A stretch of DNA of 64,000 nt from an uncultured Porphyromonadaceae bacterium (lineage in GTDB: Bacteria; Bacteroidota; Bacteroidia; Bacteroidales; Muribaculaceae), in assembly GCA_905202215.1 (NCBI GenBank), contig CAJKRG010000001.1:1-64000 (forward strand), read 5' to 3'. A model generated the notes under the pieces. It was not told the origin of the DNA, did no database searches, and was given only the letters and a program-made list of their open reading frames with translations. The position numbers and the translations under genes are program-made. Of this stretch, positions 1-10,086 are shown piece by piece. Positions within the stretch are counted from its first letter, which is position 1. Every line of letters starts with the position of its first letter.

Positions 1-1631
1 ATTTAACAGATATTATGAAACACCCTCTTATAAAAGATATGGGAGCTAATTTTGTGCGGATAAGCCATTATCCACAGGACGATGCAGTTCTGGAGATGTG
101 CGACCGCATGGGGCTCATCGCATGGGAGGAGATACCGATAATAGATTATGTGCCGGAGAACGCGGATTTTACCGATAATTGTGAGACAATGCTCCGCGAG
201 ATGGTCAGAAGGCATTACAATCACCCGTCGATTGCGATGTGGGGATATATGAACGAGATACTCCTTCGTATGCCGGACGAGAACAGATCCGCAACAGTGG
301 AGCGTACCTTGAAACTTGCGGAAAGACTCGAGTGCGTACTGAGCGAAGAAGATAGTACACGTCTTAGCACTATGGCTTTCCATGGCAGCGATATATACAA
401 TGAGAGCGGTATTGCGGAAATCACAGATGTCAAAGGGTGGAATCTCTATCAAGGATGGTACGGAGGCAGACTCGACGATTTCGAGTCATTTCTTTCGACG
501 CAGCATCGCAATCATCCCGACCATAAAATTATTGTAAGCGAATATGGAGCTGGTTCTGATATGAGAATTCATTCTCTGTCTCCGGAACCTTTCGATTTCA
601 GTATGGAATATCAGCAGAAATATCTTGAGCATTATCTTCCTGTTATTGAGGATTCTGTCTTTGTGGCTGGCGCTTCGCACTGGAATTTTATCGATTTTTC
701 ATCGGCAAACCGGGCCGAATCCATGCCGCATATCAATAATAAAGGTCTTGTGACCAATCAGAGATATAAAAAAGACATCTATTATTTCTACAAGGCTTAT
801 TGGCGCGATATCAAAGAAGATACCGTGGCGCACATCGCCGTACGCGACTGGCCTGTACGGATGGAACTGATCGATGAGAACGGTTATGTGACCAGACCTG
901 TAAAAATATATACGAATTTGCCCGAGGCCGAGTTGATTGTAAACGGGCACACACTTGGTGTTAAAGCAGGCAAAAATCACACCATGGTCTTTGATACTCC
1001 TTTATCCGCAGGCAACAATGTGCTTGAATTGAAATATGGAGATCAGATACGTGATGTAGCCGTGGTCAATATTAATGCTATATCCGTAAAAAATGGCCTT
1101 GTTGATCCTGATAAGGATGAACTGGCGATAAATGTCGGCTCGCGATGCTATTTCCGATCGGAGGACTCTGGGGTGGACTGGCTTCCCGATATGGAATATT
1201 CGGAAAATATGCCATATGGCTATACGGGAGGAAAGTTTTCTACAAGTCAGGACGAAATCGCACTTACAGCTGACGATCCTTTGTTTCAGCATTGTATAGT
1301 GGGGATAGAGCAATACCGCCTCAATGTCGTGCCTGGCAGATATGAGGTCGAATTATATTTTGCGGATTTGTCATCACCATCTGTTCTGTCAGCGTATATG
1401 CTTGGTCATAATGCCGGAAGCGAAAGTGTTGCACTGTCTCATATGGATGTATGGGTAAACGGTAATAAAGTTGAAACTGATTTTGCTCCGGCCGCTGCGT
1501 CAGGAGTCAGAACTATGGTCCGGAAAAGGTATGTAGCCGATTCGACTGACGGCAGTCCGATAATAGTCGCATTCAATCCGGTTGCCGGTGGTTCTACGTG
1601 TCTGTCTGCAATAAAAATAAGAAAACTATAA
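1..1631 (+). CDS. Glycoside hydrolase family 2 enzyme, 5' truncated by window edge
   Basis: This is the C-terminal part of a GH2 exo-glycosidase (beta-galactosidase/glucuronidase type). The frame is open to base 3, so the Met at 15 is internal: it already lies in the GH2 catalytic barrel (GANFVRISHYPQ, then WEEIP). Counting from that Met, the proposed acid/base Glu81 sits in MWGYMNE and the nucleophile Glu176 in VSEYGAG. A C-terminal beta-sandwich (about 290-360, ELIVNGHTLG) is followed by a malectin-like carbohydrate-binding region (about 370-538). The next gene starts 4 bp downstream, so the two probably share a transcript that breaks down a uronic-acid-containing polysaccharide. The exact sugar specificity cannot be told without the N-terminal half. 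Confidence 0.9.
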   Translation, partial: LTDIMKHPLIKDMGANFVRISHYPQDDAVLEMCDRMGLIAWEEIPIIDYVPENADFTDNCETMLREMVRRHYNHPSIAMWGYMNEILLRMPDENRSATVERTLKLAERLECVLSEEDSTRLSTMAFHGSDIYNESGIAEITDVKGWNLYQGWYGGRLDDFESFLSTQHRNHPDHKIIVSEYGAGSDMRIHSLSPEPFDFSMEYQQKYLEHYLPVIEDSVFVAGASHWNFIDFSSANRAESMPHINNKGLVTNQRYKKDIYYFYKAYWRDIKEDTVAHIAVRDWPVRMELIDENGYVTRPVKIYTNLPEAELIVNGHTLGVKAGKNHTMVFDTPLSAGNNVLELKYGDQIRDVAVVNINAISVKNGLVDPDKDELAINVGSRCYFRSEDSGVDWLPDMEYSENMPYGYTGGKFSTSQDEIALTADDPLFQHCIVGIEQYRLNVVPGRYEVELYFADLSSPSVLSAYMLGHNAGSESVALSHMDVWVNGNKVETDFAPAAASGVRTMVRKRYVADSTDGSPIIVAFNPVAGGSTCLSAIKIRKL

Positions 1632-1635
1632 TACC

Positions 1636-3981
1636 ATGATCAGATTTTTTGTCGCATTTATTGTTCTTTTGTTATCTGTTGTCGGCATTTTGGCGCAGTC
1701 GGTTCTGAATCGCAGCCATCTCGATTATGTTAAGTCTCAGCTTGACCGACCGATGTATGCCCGGGCTTATAGTGCGCTCATAGAAGAAGCCGACAGCTTT
1801 CTTGGGGTAGAGCCTCTTTCGGTGATGATGAAAAAGAAACCGTCGCCGGCCGGGGATAACCATTATTATACGAGTCTTGCGCGCTATTTTCATCCAAATC
1901 CCGAGACTCGGGACGGCCTTCCGTATGTAAACCGCGACGGAATCACTAACCCCGAAATAGCACTCTGGGATAGGAACACGCTCGGCGAGACAGCCCGTCG
2001 TATAGGCACACTTGGGCTGGCATGGTATTTCAGCGGCGATGAGCGCTATGCTGTCAAAGCCACTGAATTGCTCAGGGTATGGTTTCTGAACAAGGATACA
2101 CGCATGTATCCCAATTTCGAATATGCACAGATGGTACCGGGAGTAAACGGAGGAAAAGGACGCTCGTTCGGTGTTCTCGATGGATATTCCTTTGTCGAGA
2201 TGCTTGATGGGGTAGCTTTGCTCGAAGGATCAAAGGCATGGACCGTAAAGGATGACAAGGGACTGAAAAAATGGATGAGTTCTCTTCTCGACTGGATGCT
2301 GACCTCTGAGCAGGGAGTGGAGGAAGCTTCCCAAAGCAACAATCATTCGACGGCATACGATGCCCAGGCGATTGCGCTTGCTATGTTCACGGGGCGTAAT
2401 GATATTGCCCGAAAAATAATTGCGGAGATCCCGGAGAAACGTATTTTCAGACAGATCGATCCTGACGGTCAACAACCGCATGAGATGTGGCGTACACTTT
2501 CCTACGGCTATTCACAGTATAATCTTACCCATCTTATCGACATATTCCTTATGGCCGACAAACTTGGTATGAAGATTGACAATGCTGCTGATCGGGAGGG
2601 TCGCAGTTTTTACAAGGCTCTTGATTTACTGGCCTCTTATCTCGGTAAACCGGTCGGTGAGTGGCCCGGTCAACAGATCAGTGGCTGGAAAGAGAAGCAG
2701 CATGACGTGGCACGCGATCTGTGGCGTGTCGTCGGTTTTGTGGATACTTCCAGAGAGGATTATAGAAAAGCATATCTTACCCACCGCATATTCCGTCCTG
2801 AAGAGAGGTTCACACTTCTGTATTATACTCCCGACGATATAGACGATGCGTTTACCAGCGCCTCAATCTCACTGAAACATGCCATACGTCGGGTGAGAGA
2901 GGAACGGAAAAATGGCGACAATATGTGTCGTCACCGTCTTAATCCACGAACTATTGATACAAACGGTTCTGTGTCATTGGTTCATCCGCACGACTGGACT
3001 TCAGGCTTCTTCCCGGGAGAACTCTGGATGATGTACGAGTTTACAAATGATCCTTACTGGCGACAGGAAGCCGCGTCTTTTACCTGGGATATTGAGGAAA
3101 CCAAGATTCACGGCGGCACGCACGATCTCGGTTTCATGGTTGGTGACAGTTTTGGAAAAGCATGGGAACTTACGGGAGAGCAGAGCTATCTTGATGTGGT
3201 GCTTCAGGCGGCATCAACACTTTCAACCCGTTTTAATCCGACAGTAGGAGCCATACGGTCGTGGGATCATAATGCCAAGGTATGGAAATTTCCTGTCATT
3301 ATAGACAATATGATGAATCTCGAAATGCTTTTCAAGATGGCTGATATATCGGGAGACCGACGATACCGTGATATCGCCGTAAGCCATGCCGATGTGACAT
3401 TGAAAAATCATTTCCGCCCAGATCATTCGTCATTCCACGTAGTGGACTATGATCCGGAAACGGGCGATGTACGCATGAAGGTAACAGCGCAGGGTTATTC
3501 CGACGACTCATTCTGGAGCCGCGGACAGGGATGGGGACTCTATGGTTTTACAATGTGCTATCGTCATACCGGTGACCGACGCTATCTTGATAAGGCAGAG
3601 GCCATTGCCGACTGGTTTATGAATCTGCCCGGCATGCCTTCCGACCTGGTGTCTTACTGGGATATGAAAGCCCCGGGGACTGAGTCGGCCGACAATCCCG
3701 GAGTCGCCCGCGATGCTTCCGCGGCATCGGTGATTGCATCGGGTCTTTATGAACTGGCCGAATATGTCGAACCGGAGAAAGGACAACGATATTCCCGTTT
3801 CGCCGATACTATCATTCAGAATCTTACTAATGGCTACATTCTTCGGCCTGAAGAAGCCGACGGTTTCATACTTGGGCATTCAACGGGACACCATCCGGCA
3901 GGAAACGAAATCGATGTACCTCTCGTATATGCCGATTATTATTATCTGGAAGCTTTGCTGCGCAAACGGAAAAAAAGATAA
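1636..3981 (+). CDS. Secreted alginate-lyase-family / GH88 unsaturated glucuronyl hydrolase fusion
   Basis: 781 aa with an N-terminal signal peptide (ending about residue 20, GILAQS). Residues 25-390 resemble the alginate lyase superfamily (PF05426 type, as in PL38): an alpha/alpha barrel with RNTLGETARRIGTL, EASQSNNHSTAYDAQ and HEMWRTLSYGYSQYNL. Residues 410-781 form a GH88 unsaturated glucuronyl hydrolase. Its two catalytic Asp positions are preserved as D497 (THDLGF) and D557 (IIDNMMN), 60 residues apart as in characterised GH88 enzymes. One polypeptide would thus cleave a polyuronate by beta-elimination and then remove the 4,5-unsaturated uronate it creates. The upstream GH2 enzyme is probably a partner. 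The lyase family call is weaker than the GH88 call, and the polymer (glucuronan, alginate or other) is unknown. Confidence 0.85.
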   Translation: MIRFFVAFIVLLLSVVGILAQSVLNRSHLDYVKSQLDRPMYARAYSALIEEADSFLGVEPLSVMMKKKPSPAGDNHYYTSLARYFHPNPETRDGLPYVNRDGITNPEIALWDRNTLGETARRIGTLGLAWYFSGDERYAVKATELLRVWFLNKDTRMYPNFEYAQMVPGVNGGKGRSFGVLDGYSFVEMLDGVALLEGSKAWTVKDDKGLKKWMSSLLDWMLTSEQGVEEASQSNNHSTAYDAQAIALAMFTGRNDIARKIIAEIPEKRIFRQIDPDGQQPHEMWRTLSYGYSQYNLTHLIDIFLMADKLGMKIDNAADREGRSFYKALDLLASYLGKPVGEWPGQQISGWKEKQHDVARDLWRVVGFVDTSREDYRKAYLTHRIFRPEERFTLLYYTPDDIDDAFTSASISLKHAIRRVREERKNGDNMCRHRLNPRTIDTNGSVSLVHPHDWTSGFFPGELWMMYEFTNDPYWRQEAASFTWDIEETKIHGGTHDLGFMVGDSFGKAWELTGEQSYLDVVLQAASTLSTRFNPTVGAIRSWDHNAKVWKFPVIIDNMMNLEMLFKMADISGDRRYRDIAVSHADVTLKNHFRPDHSSFHVVDYDPETGDVRMKVTAQGYSDDSFWSRGQGWGLYGFTMCYRHTGDRRYLDKAEAIADWFMNLPGMPSDLVSYWDMKAPGTESADNPGVARDASAASVIASGLYELAEYVEPEKGQRYSRFADTIIQNLTNGYILRPEEADGFILGHSTGHHPAGNEIDVPLVYADYYYLEALLRKRKKR

Positions 3982-3994
3982 ACATGTGAAAATG

Positions 3995-4034
3995 AGAATG
4001 GCACCCTCAAAAAGGTGCCATTCTTATTTTGTCT
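3995..4034. terminator. Bidirectional rho-independent terminator
   Basis: A perfect 11-bp stem (agaatggcacc at 3995-4005 with ggtgccattct at 4014-4024) has an A/T-rich loop and a T-rich tail on the plus side. It lies in the 72-bp gap between the converging lyase-GH88 gene and the GH20 gene and probably ends both transcripts. Confidence 0.8.
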
Positions 4035-4053
4035 TTATCGGGTATGGGCGTCG

Positions 4054-6291
4054 TCAGGGAATGTATAGAATTGTAGTAAGTGATTCCTTGTTGTATTGGG
4101 GCATGAATGCTCGGGCTCTTACTTCATGAGATGTTGTGCTTATAGGCGCCCGGTAAAGATCGGAATTTGAGGTAGGTTCCGAACCATCGAGGGTATAGCG
4201 TATCTCCGCATCGGGATATGGAGCGGTCATAATGATTTTGCCGTTTTCAGCAGTAATTCCGGGTTGGGCAACATGGAAATTGTAGCCCGTTTCGTTCCAT
4301 ACGGGCATCTCGGAGTTTACTACGGCGTTAAAACGGGAGTCTGTGTAAGTTGTGTCGGCATTCCATGCACGTTCCGCCAGACCTAATATCTTCGGGAGAA
4401 GATACATTTCCAGCATTTGTGGCGAACGCATGGTTTCGCTGAAACAATGCCCTGATACGCCTATCACATTCTTGAAGTCTTTTTCGCTAACTTTGCACAG
4501 TTCTTTCGGATAACCGTGTAACGACGCGAATTCATCGACTGTTCCGCCCCATGTGAGTCCTCTTTCCTGAGGATGATAGTTGTAGCACAGATCCATGTAG
4601 AAATGGTTGACATTACTCAGGACTGTAGGATAACCGGCTGACGCCGACCGGGCCGGAACAGAACTCTCACCTCCTAAAGTACTCCAACAATTCACACTGT
4701 ATATATTGGGGCGTATGGCTTTGTTGTAGTCATCGGTGTGACCTACGGCAATCTCCTGCCAGCCCGACATAGGAATTCCCAGTTTGTCATATTCCTTGAT
4801 CAGTTCCTGTACATAGATGAGATGCAGTTCGCGTTCGTTGGTTATACCGTTCTTTTGCATGTATGCCTGAGCCACGGGTGATCCCTTCCATGCACCCATG
4901 GCCACTTCGTCGCCACCTATATGGATTGCGGGAAGTTCGACGCCGGCCTCGGCGTACATTTTCTGAATTTCCTGTCCTACTTTTGTCATGAAACGAACGG
5001 GGCCCGGAAGTGCGAGATTCATGACATTGTCGTGATATGCCTGAGCTGAGGTATAAACCGATTTATCGTCGGGATCAACCATGCGGTATGTGTCGTCGCC
5101 GGTATTACGATAACGGTTTTCCATCGCAAGAATGGCGGCTCTGGCGTGGCCCGGTGATTCGATTTCGGGAATTACTCTGATTCCAAGAGAATCGGCTTTT
5201 TTGATAATATCAATGAAATCACGACGGGTAAAGAAGCCGTTTGATGAATTGCCTTGGGTAGATGGATTGCCGTCGCCGGAATAAATCTGGGGTAGGAAAT
5301 CTCGGCCGTCAGTAGTATATCCGCGGCGTCCTCCGACTGCGGTCAGTTCCGGCAAGCCGGGAATTTCAAGCCGCCATGCTTCATCATCCGTTATGTGGAA
5401 ATGTAGCACGTTCAGCCCATAGCGGCTCATAAGTTTAAGGATACGTTCCATTTCGGCAGGTGTCTGATAGTTTCGGGCGATATCAATCATAAGGCCGCGA
5501 TAGTTGAAGTCGGGCCAGTCGGTGATGATCGCGGATGGAAGAATACCGCCTTTGCTGATCAGGTTATTGACACGCGCACGGGCAATAACTTCGTTGTTTG
5601 TCGATACGTTTATCGTTCCGTCGTTCACACGGATTTCCATCCAGTCTTGCACAGGATTTACAGTCTTGATGATATTGACCACGCAATCGGAGGCATTGGT
5701 GGGTTTGCCGTCAGTCAGTCTGATGTTTTTAAAAGATGGAATCACATCGAAAGGACCGATGTTTTCAGCTTTGTTGCGAATCTTATTGAGACCATATATG
5801 GCATCCCCATAAGGCATTCTGTCGTTCCCGGGTGTCGAGTAAAGGTTGGGAGACTTAATAATATCGTCCCATTTCATTTTGACTGGAGATGTGGTTCCGT
5901 CGGCCTTTACAAGATGTACGCCGTCGGGAGCAAAACATATTTTGGAGAATGAACCTTTGGTTACGAGATCGACAGTGATTGTATTTCCTTTGGATTCGGC
6001 AAATCTTGGCGAACTGACGGCATAATAGCCCGGAACGATTTCAACGACTGTGTCTGCCGGGTTGACAGGTTTCATGTCTGCAGAGAAAGAGTTGAACGCG
6101 AGCCGCGAAAAATCGGTGTCGCTATCTATAGTAAATCTTTGAGTATAGACGGGCTGGCCGCTTGTATCTGTCGTGTTTCCTAAAGTACTCCAGATGACGG
6201 TAGTCTGAGCCGATACGCTGACAGGAAATAAAGCCATGATTATCGCCAATGGTTTTATTTTGTTTAATAATGAAGTGTGATGAGATTTCAT
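4054..6291 (-). CDS. Beta-N-acetylhexosaminidase, GH20
   Basis: 745 aa, secreted or periplasmic (signal peptide ending about residue 28, VSVSAQ). It contains a GH20b-type N-terminal domain (30-250), a GH20 TIM barrel (about 265-620) and a C-terminal chitobiase-like sandwich (IRYTLDGSEPT, about 690-730). The GH20 Asp-Glu pair is D461-E462 in HIGGDEVAMG; LHFHITDDEAWRLEI is the usual substrate-site strand. It releases terminal GlcNAc or GalNAc from chitooligosaccharides or host glycans by substrate-assisted catalysis. It is the last gene of the chitin/GlcNAc operon, 114 bp after the GH3 gene, with a hairpin in that gap. Family assignment is firm; the natural substrate is inferred from the GH18 genes upstream. 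Confidence 0.95.
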   Translation of the reverse strand: MKSHHTSLLNKIKPLAIIMALFPVSVSAQTTVIWSTLGNTTDTSGQPVYTQRFTIDSDTDFSRLAFNSFSADMKPVNPADTVVEIVPGYYAVSSPRFAESKGNTITVDLVTKGSFSKICFAPDGVHLVKADGTTSPVKMKWDDIIKSPNLYSTPGNDRMPYGDAIYGLNKIRNKAENIGPFDVIPSFKNIRLTDGKPTNASDCVVNIIKTVNPVQDWMEIRVNDGTINVSTNNEVIARARVNNLISKGGILPSAIITDWPDFNYRGLMIDIARNYQTPAEMERILKLMSRYGLNVLHFHITDDEAWRLEIPGLPELTAVGGRRGYTTDGRDFLPQIYSGDGNPSTQGNSSNGFFTRRDFIDIIKKADSLGIRVIPEIESPGHARAAILAMENRYRNTGDDTYRMVDPDDKSVYTSAQAYHDNVMNLALPGPVRFMTKVGQEIQKMYAEAGVELPAIHIGGDEVAMGAWKGSPVAQAYMQKNGITNERELHLIYVQELIKEYDKLGIPMSGWQEIAVGHTDDYNKAIRPNIYSVNCWSTLGGESSVPARSASAGYPTVLSNVNHFYMDLCYNYHPQERGLTWGGTVDEFASLHGYPKELCKVSEKDFKNVIGVSGHCFSETMRSPQMLEMYLLPKILGLAERAWNADTTYTDSRFNAVVNSEMPVWNETGYNFHVAQPGITAENGKIIMTAPYPDAEIRYTLDGSEPTSNSDLYRAPISTTSHEVRARAFMPQYNKESLTTILYIP

Positions 6292-6346
6292 TGTGGGTTT
6301 ACAGGTCGTTTAATAACATTTGTCATTGTCTGTATTGAGTCGTGTG

Positions 6347-6375
6347 GCTTGTTGCGGCTTTCGGCCGCAACAAGC
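6347..6375. terminator. Intercistronic hairpin between GH3 and GH20
   Basis: A perfect 12-bp stem (gcttgttgcggc at 6347-6358, gccgcaacaagc at 6364-6375) with a 5-nt loop lies 31 bp downstream of the GH3 stop on the minus strand. There is no T-run after it, so it is more likely an RNA-processing or stability hairpin, or a leaky terminator lowering GH20 expression, than a strong terminator. Confidence 0.55.
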
Positions 6376-6405
6376 ACAATCGACAGTGCAAATACAATCT
6401 TCTAC

Positions 6406-8754
6406 CTATTCTATTATGTTTGGAGTTTTCCAGACTCTCGTTTCTGTATAGTTCGCTTTGATGACTTGTCCGTTTATGATGAATTCGAAGTCTCCTTTTT
6501 CGATAGTCCATTTACCATCATAATTGACGAATGCGAGATCGCTTGCGGGAATTGTGAAGCTCACAGTCGTGCTTTCACCGGATTTAAGTGCGATTTTCTC
6601 GAAACCACGCACCCGGAGCACATCAGGAGTAATAGACGCTACGAGGTCGCGGCTATAGAGAATGACCGGTTCCATACCGCCGCGCATGCCGGTGTTGCTC
6701 ACTTTGACCGATACAGTGAGTTCGTCGTCTGGCGTGAAAGTAGTTTTATTGACTGTGATATCCGAATATTCGAATGTGGTATAGCTCAGTCCATATCCGA
6801 AAGGCCACTGGACATCGATATCGGCGGCATAGTTGTAGGCTCCGCTCATTGTCTCAACTGTTTCACATGGTTTATGGTCGTAAGTGGCTATGGAGTTGGG
6901 CCATTTGGGATAGGTAAATGGCAGTTTGGCGCTGAAATTACGTTCTCCGGCGATAAGTTTTGCAAGTGCATCAGCGCCATAGTTCCCAGGCAGGAGGATA
7001 TCGATGACAGCTGAGGCGAGCGGTTCTATTTCCCTTATTATACGTGGACGTCCTTCGTTGAGTATAAGAATTATAGGCTTGCCGGTTTTTGCGAGAGCCT
7101 TGACGAGGTTTGTCTGATTCACCGACAGATTCAGATCGTTGATATTGCCGGGAGTCTCGCAATAGGAATTTTCGCCTATACAGGCTATGACTACATCTGC
7201 GTTTCGTGCTGCATTTACAGCTTTCTCGATCCGCACATTCTGCTCCTCAGCCCATTTGCCGTAGTCGGCTACATAGTCCATGCCCTGTTCGAGAACAACA
7301 TTTTCGAGCCCGAATACGTTGCATATCGCTTCGTAAATAGTGTTGTATTGATCGTGATAGCATGCTTCGTCAGTTCCTTGCCATGTATACGACCATCCGC
7401 CGTTGAGCGAACGCATCGAATTGGCGTTAGGTCCGGTGAGCAGTATGCGTTTCCCTTTCGGAAGGGGTAGGGTATTGTTCTCGTTTTTCAGGAGGATTTC
7501 GCTCTGCGCGGCAAGTTCCAATGCCTTTTCGGCGTGTTCCGTGCTTCCGAACAGAGGATAATCGGCGGGGTTGGTTGTAGGATGCTCGAAGAGGCCGAGG
7601 CGCAGTTTGAAGCGTATAATACGTGCCACGGCATCATCGATCCGGCTCATAGGCACAGAGCCATCTTCGACAAGTTCCTTCAGAATCGTGCAGAATTCCA
7701 TGTCGTACGGAGTCATGGACATATCGATGCCTGCATTGACCGCTTTCATTATAGCGTCTTTGTAGTCGGCGGCAATCTTGTCGCGTCGCCAGAGATTGTG
7801 TATATCGGCCCAGTCTGTAACGATCATACCGTCCCAGTTGAGCTGTTCTTTAAGCCATATGGTAAGCATTTCATGGTTTGCATGGAAAGGCATTCCGTTA
7901 TTGATACCGGAATTTACCATAATGGAGAGTGCTCCGGCGCGGACCGCTGTCTTGAATGGCTGGAAATACTTTTCACGTAAGTCTATCGGGTTGATTGAAG
8001 CTGGAGTGCGATCCTGACCGCTGACAGGGTTCCCATAGGCCATATAATGCTTGAGACAGGCTCCTACGTTGTTGGTTCCGATGTGATTGGGGTCGTCCCC
8101 TTGATAACCTTTGACCATTGCTACGGCCATTTCGCTATTTATGTACGGGTCTTCGCCGAAACTCTCCCAGATGCGGCTCCATACAGGATTGCGTCCGAGA
8201 TCCATAACCGGATTGTAGACCCAGGGGATTGAAGAAGCGCGTGTTTCATAAGCGCATATTGCGGCACCTTCTTTGACAAGATCGCGGTTGAAGGAAGCTG
8301 CCATGTTTATTTCCTGAGGAAAGAGCGTACCTCCGACCGTGTAGGTGGTGCCATGGTTCTGATCTACGCCATATACATCAGGAATGCCGATATATCTGAG
8401 GGAGGCATCCTGAATGCCACTGATAAGGCGGTACCAGGTTTCGCGATCCTGGGCATGGCCCTGCGCGGTATTGAGGATGGAGCCAACGCGATATTTATTG
8501 AAAACCGTATCGAGTTTAGCATCGTCAAGCACGACTTTTCCGTTGGCGAGAGTGTCGGAACATACAAGATCGACAACAACTTCGCACATCTGACCGACCT
8601 TGTCGTCGAGTGTCATATCCGACATGATTTTCTTCACCTGTGATTCTATGTCATTGTTTATGGGAATCGCGGGAGTGACGGGCTGACTGTCGCGTTGCTG
8701 TGTACATGAGGCGGCAAATGCAGAGAGCAGAATGCCGAAGAATATTTTTTTCAT
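6406..8754 (-). CDS. GH3 family beta-glycosidase lipoprotein
   Basis: 782 aa lipoprotein (lipobox AASC, lipidated Cys17). It has a GH3 N-terminal barrel (about 35-390), a GH3 C-terminal domain (about 415-640) and a fibronectin-III-like domain (about 685-765). The nucleophile is Asp314 in VTDWADI, and the LKHYMAYG motif supports the substrate pocket. The layout is that of BglX-type beta-glucosidases and beta-xylosidases rather than NagZ, which is shorter and uses a His-Asp dyad. It starts 24 bp after the MFS transporter stop, inside the chitin/GlcNAc operon, so a beta-linked oligosaccharide from the same glycan is its likely substrate. The exact sugar cannot be read from the sequence. Confidence 0.93.
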   Translation of the reverse strand: MKKIFFGILLSAFAASCTQQRDSQPVTPAIPINNDIESQVKKIMSDMTLDDKVGQMCEVVVDLVCSDTLANGKVVLDDAKLDTVFNKYRVGSILNTAQGHAQDRETWYRLISGIQDASLRYIGIPDVYGVDQNHGTTYTVGGTLFPQEINMAASFNRDLVKEGAAICAYETRASSIPWVYNPVMDLGRNPVWSRIWESFGEDPYINSEMAVAMVKGYQGDDPNHIGTNNVGACLKHYMAYGNPVSGQDRTPASINPIDLREKYFQPFKTAVRAGALSIMVNSGINNGMPFHANHEMLTIWLKEQLNWDGMIVTDWADIHNLWRRDKIAADYKDAIMKAVNAGIDMSMTPYDMEFCTILKELVEDGSVPMSRIDDAVARIIRFKLRLGLFEHPTTNPADYPLFGSTEHAEKALELAAQSEILLKNENNTLPLPKGKRILLTGPNANSMRSLNGGWSYTWQGTDEACYHDQYNTIYEAICNVFGLENVVLEQGMDYVADYGKWAEEQNVRIEKAVNAARNADVVIACIGENSYCETPGNINDLNLSVNQTNLVKALAKTGKPIILILNEGRPRIIREIEPLASAVIDILLPGNYGADALAKLIAGERNFSAKLPFTYPKWPNSIATYDHKPCETVETMSGAYNYAADIDVQWPFGYGLSYTTFEYSDITVNKTTFTPDDELTVSVKVSNTGMRGGMEPVILYSRDLVASITPDVLRVRGFEKIALKSGESTTVSFTIPASDLAFVNYDGKWTIEKGDFEFIINGQVIKANYTETRVWKTPNIIE

Positions 8755-8778
8755 AGTATGCGAAATTATGGTCTGATA

Positions 8779-10086
8779 TCAATTTTCTTCCACCGGGTAT
8801 TCAACACCTTTAGTTCTCGAGCCTATGAGAGCGTAATAGAGCATAAATAGTTCGGAAACTACGACGATCCACCATGTGGCGCGCCAACTGCCGTTGAAAT
8901 CGGCCCATACTCCCTGTACAAGAGGTAGAATGGCTCCACCGACAACACCGATCATGAATACGCCCGAAGCCGCCGTGGTATATTTGCCGAGACCTTTGAC
9001 AGATAGCGTGAAGATACATCCCCACATAATGGAATGACAGAGGCCTACAGAGGCGAGAATCCATGGGTTGTCGGCAACTATCGCGCTGGTTGTCAGTATT
9101 GCGGCGACGGAAGTTGTGAGAGTGAGCTGTGTCCTCGGAGAAACCGTGCTGAGGCTGCTGCCTATAAGTCGTCCGATCAGGATTCCAACCCAATATATGG
9201 TTGTGATAAGCGCGACTGATTCCAGAGACAGCTCGATTGCATACATCGTGATATTGGCGCCGATGCAGACTTCCGCTCCGACGTAAAAAAATATGGCTAC
9301 CACGCCAAGTGTGAGATGACGGAAGGACCATACGCTTCTGGGAAGATTATCAGACGTTTGATTTCGAGTCGAGTTGAGATCCGGAAGACTTATGGTGCGT
9401 AAGCCGATGGCGAGTGCAGCAATACAGGCCGTAAGAATCAGGAATGGCATAACCAGAGCATCGATTGAGATCTCTTCGAGCGCTAATCCGCTGAATATTA
9501 TACCTGATACAAAATAGGGCGCAATTGCGGTGCCTATGGAATTTGCAGACCCTCCGATAGCCATGCGCTGTACGGCCTGAGTGCCTTTGACGTGGCATGC
9601 GGTGAGGTAGGGATTGATGACTACCTGGAGAATCGTGACGCTTCCGCCGGTGACGAAAGAACCTGCAAGGAACACGATGAAGGCAACCGGTATGGAGCAT
9701 CCGGCTATTGCGATGACCGCATTGGGAAAGCGGGTTGCACCTTCGGCCGACAGAAGAAACAGGAGCAAGCCGGCTCCCATCATCGAGAGGCCCTTTATGA
9801 GTTTGCTGCGATAGCCTCCGCTATTTATCCAGCGCGAACCGAGGGAGCCGCAGAGGGGGTAGGCCAGAAACCATGAGAATGTGACAAGTGTGGCAAAGGT
9901 ATTTTGCATTGATCCGATATCTCCCAGAAAGGCTTCTTTCAGAGGTGCCTGAAATTGTGTATTGACCGTGGTCAGAAAACCTACGATAAAAAACAGAAAT
10001 ACCATCGTGAGGAACGCACTCAGATAATTCGCCTTATTCTCGGAGATTGCCATGGGGTTCTGGGTATTATTTGTTTTCATAGTCAT
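8779..10086 (-). CDS. MFS sugar transporter, GlcNAc/NagP-like
   Basis: 435 aa with about 12 hydrophobic segments, of the FucP/GlcP/NagP sugar:proton symporter group (FLFFIVGFLTTVNTQFQAP, NPYLTACH, IGTAIAPYFV). Bacteroidota use members of this group for inner-membrane uptake of GlcNAc or hexoses. Its ATG overlaps the stop of the NagB-family gene by 4 bp (ATGA), indicating translational coupling; a second in-frame Met two codons on is an alternative start. Position between GH18/GH20 enzymes and a GlcNAc-6-P-type deaminase makes GlcNAc or chitobiose the likely cargo, which is an inference from context. Confidence 0.85.
   Translation of the reverse strand: MTMKTNNTQNPMAISENKANYLSAFLTMVFLFFIVGFLTTVNTQFQAPLKEAFLGDIGSMQNTFATLVTFSWFLAYPLCGSLGSRWINSGGYRSKLIKGLSMMGAGLLLFLLSAEGATRFPNAVIAIAGCSIPVAFIVFLAGSFVTGGSVTILQVVINPYLTACHVKGTQAVQRMAIGGSANSIGTAIAPYFVSGIIFSGLALEEISIDALVMPFLILTACIAALAIGLRTISLPDLNSTRNQTSDNLPRSVWSFRHLTLGVVAIFFYVGAEVCIGANITMYAIELSLESVALITTIYWVGILIGRLIGSSLSTVSPRTQLTLTTSVAAILTTSAIVADNPWILASVGLCHSIMWGCIFTLSVKGLGKYTTAASGVFMIGVVGGAILPLVQGVWADFNGSWRATWWIVVVSELFMLYYALIGSRTKGVEYPVEEN

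Noticed and set aside
6277..7014. 245-codon plus-strand frame opposite the first GH3 gene
   Set aside because: Most of it is antisense to conserved GH3 sequence and it has no protein-like features.
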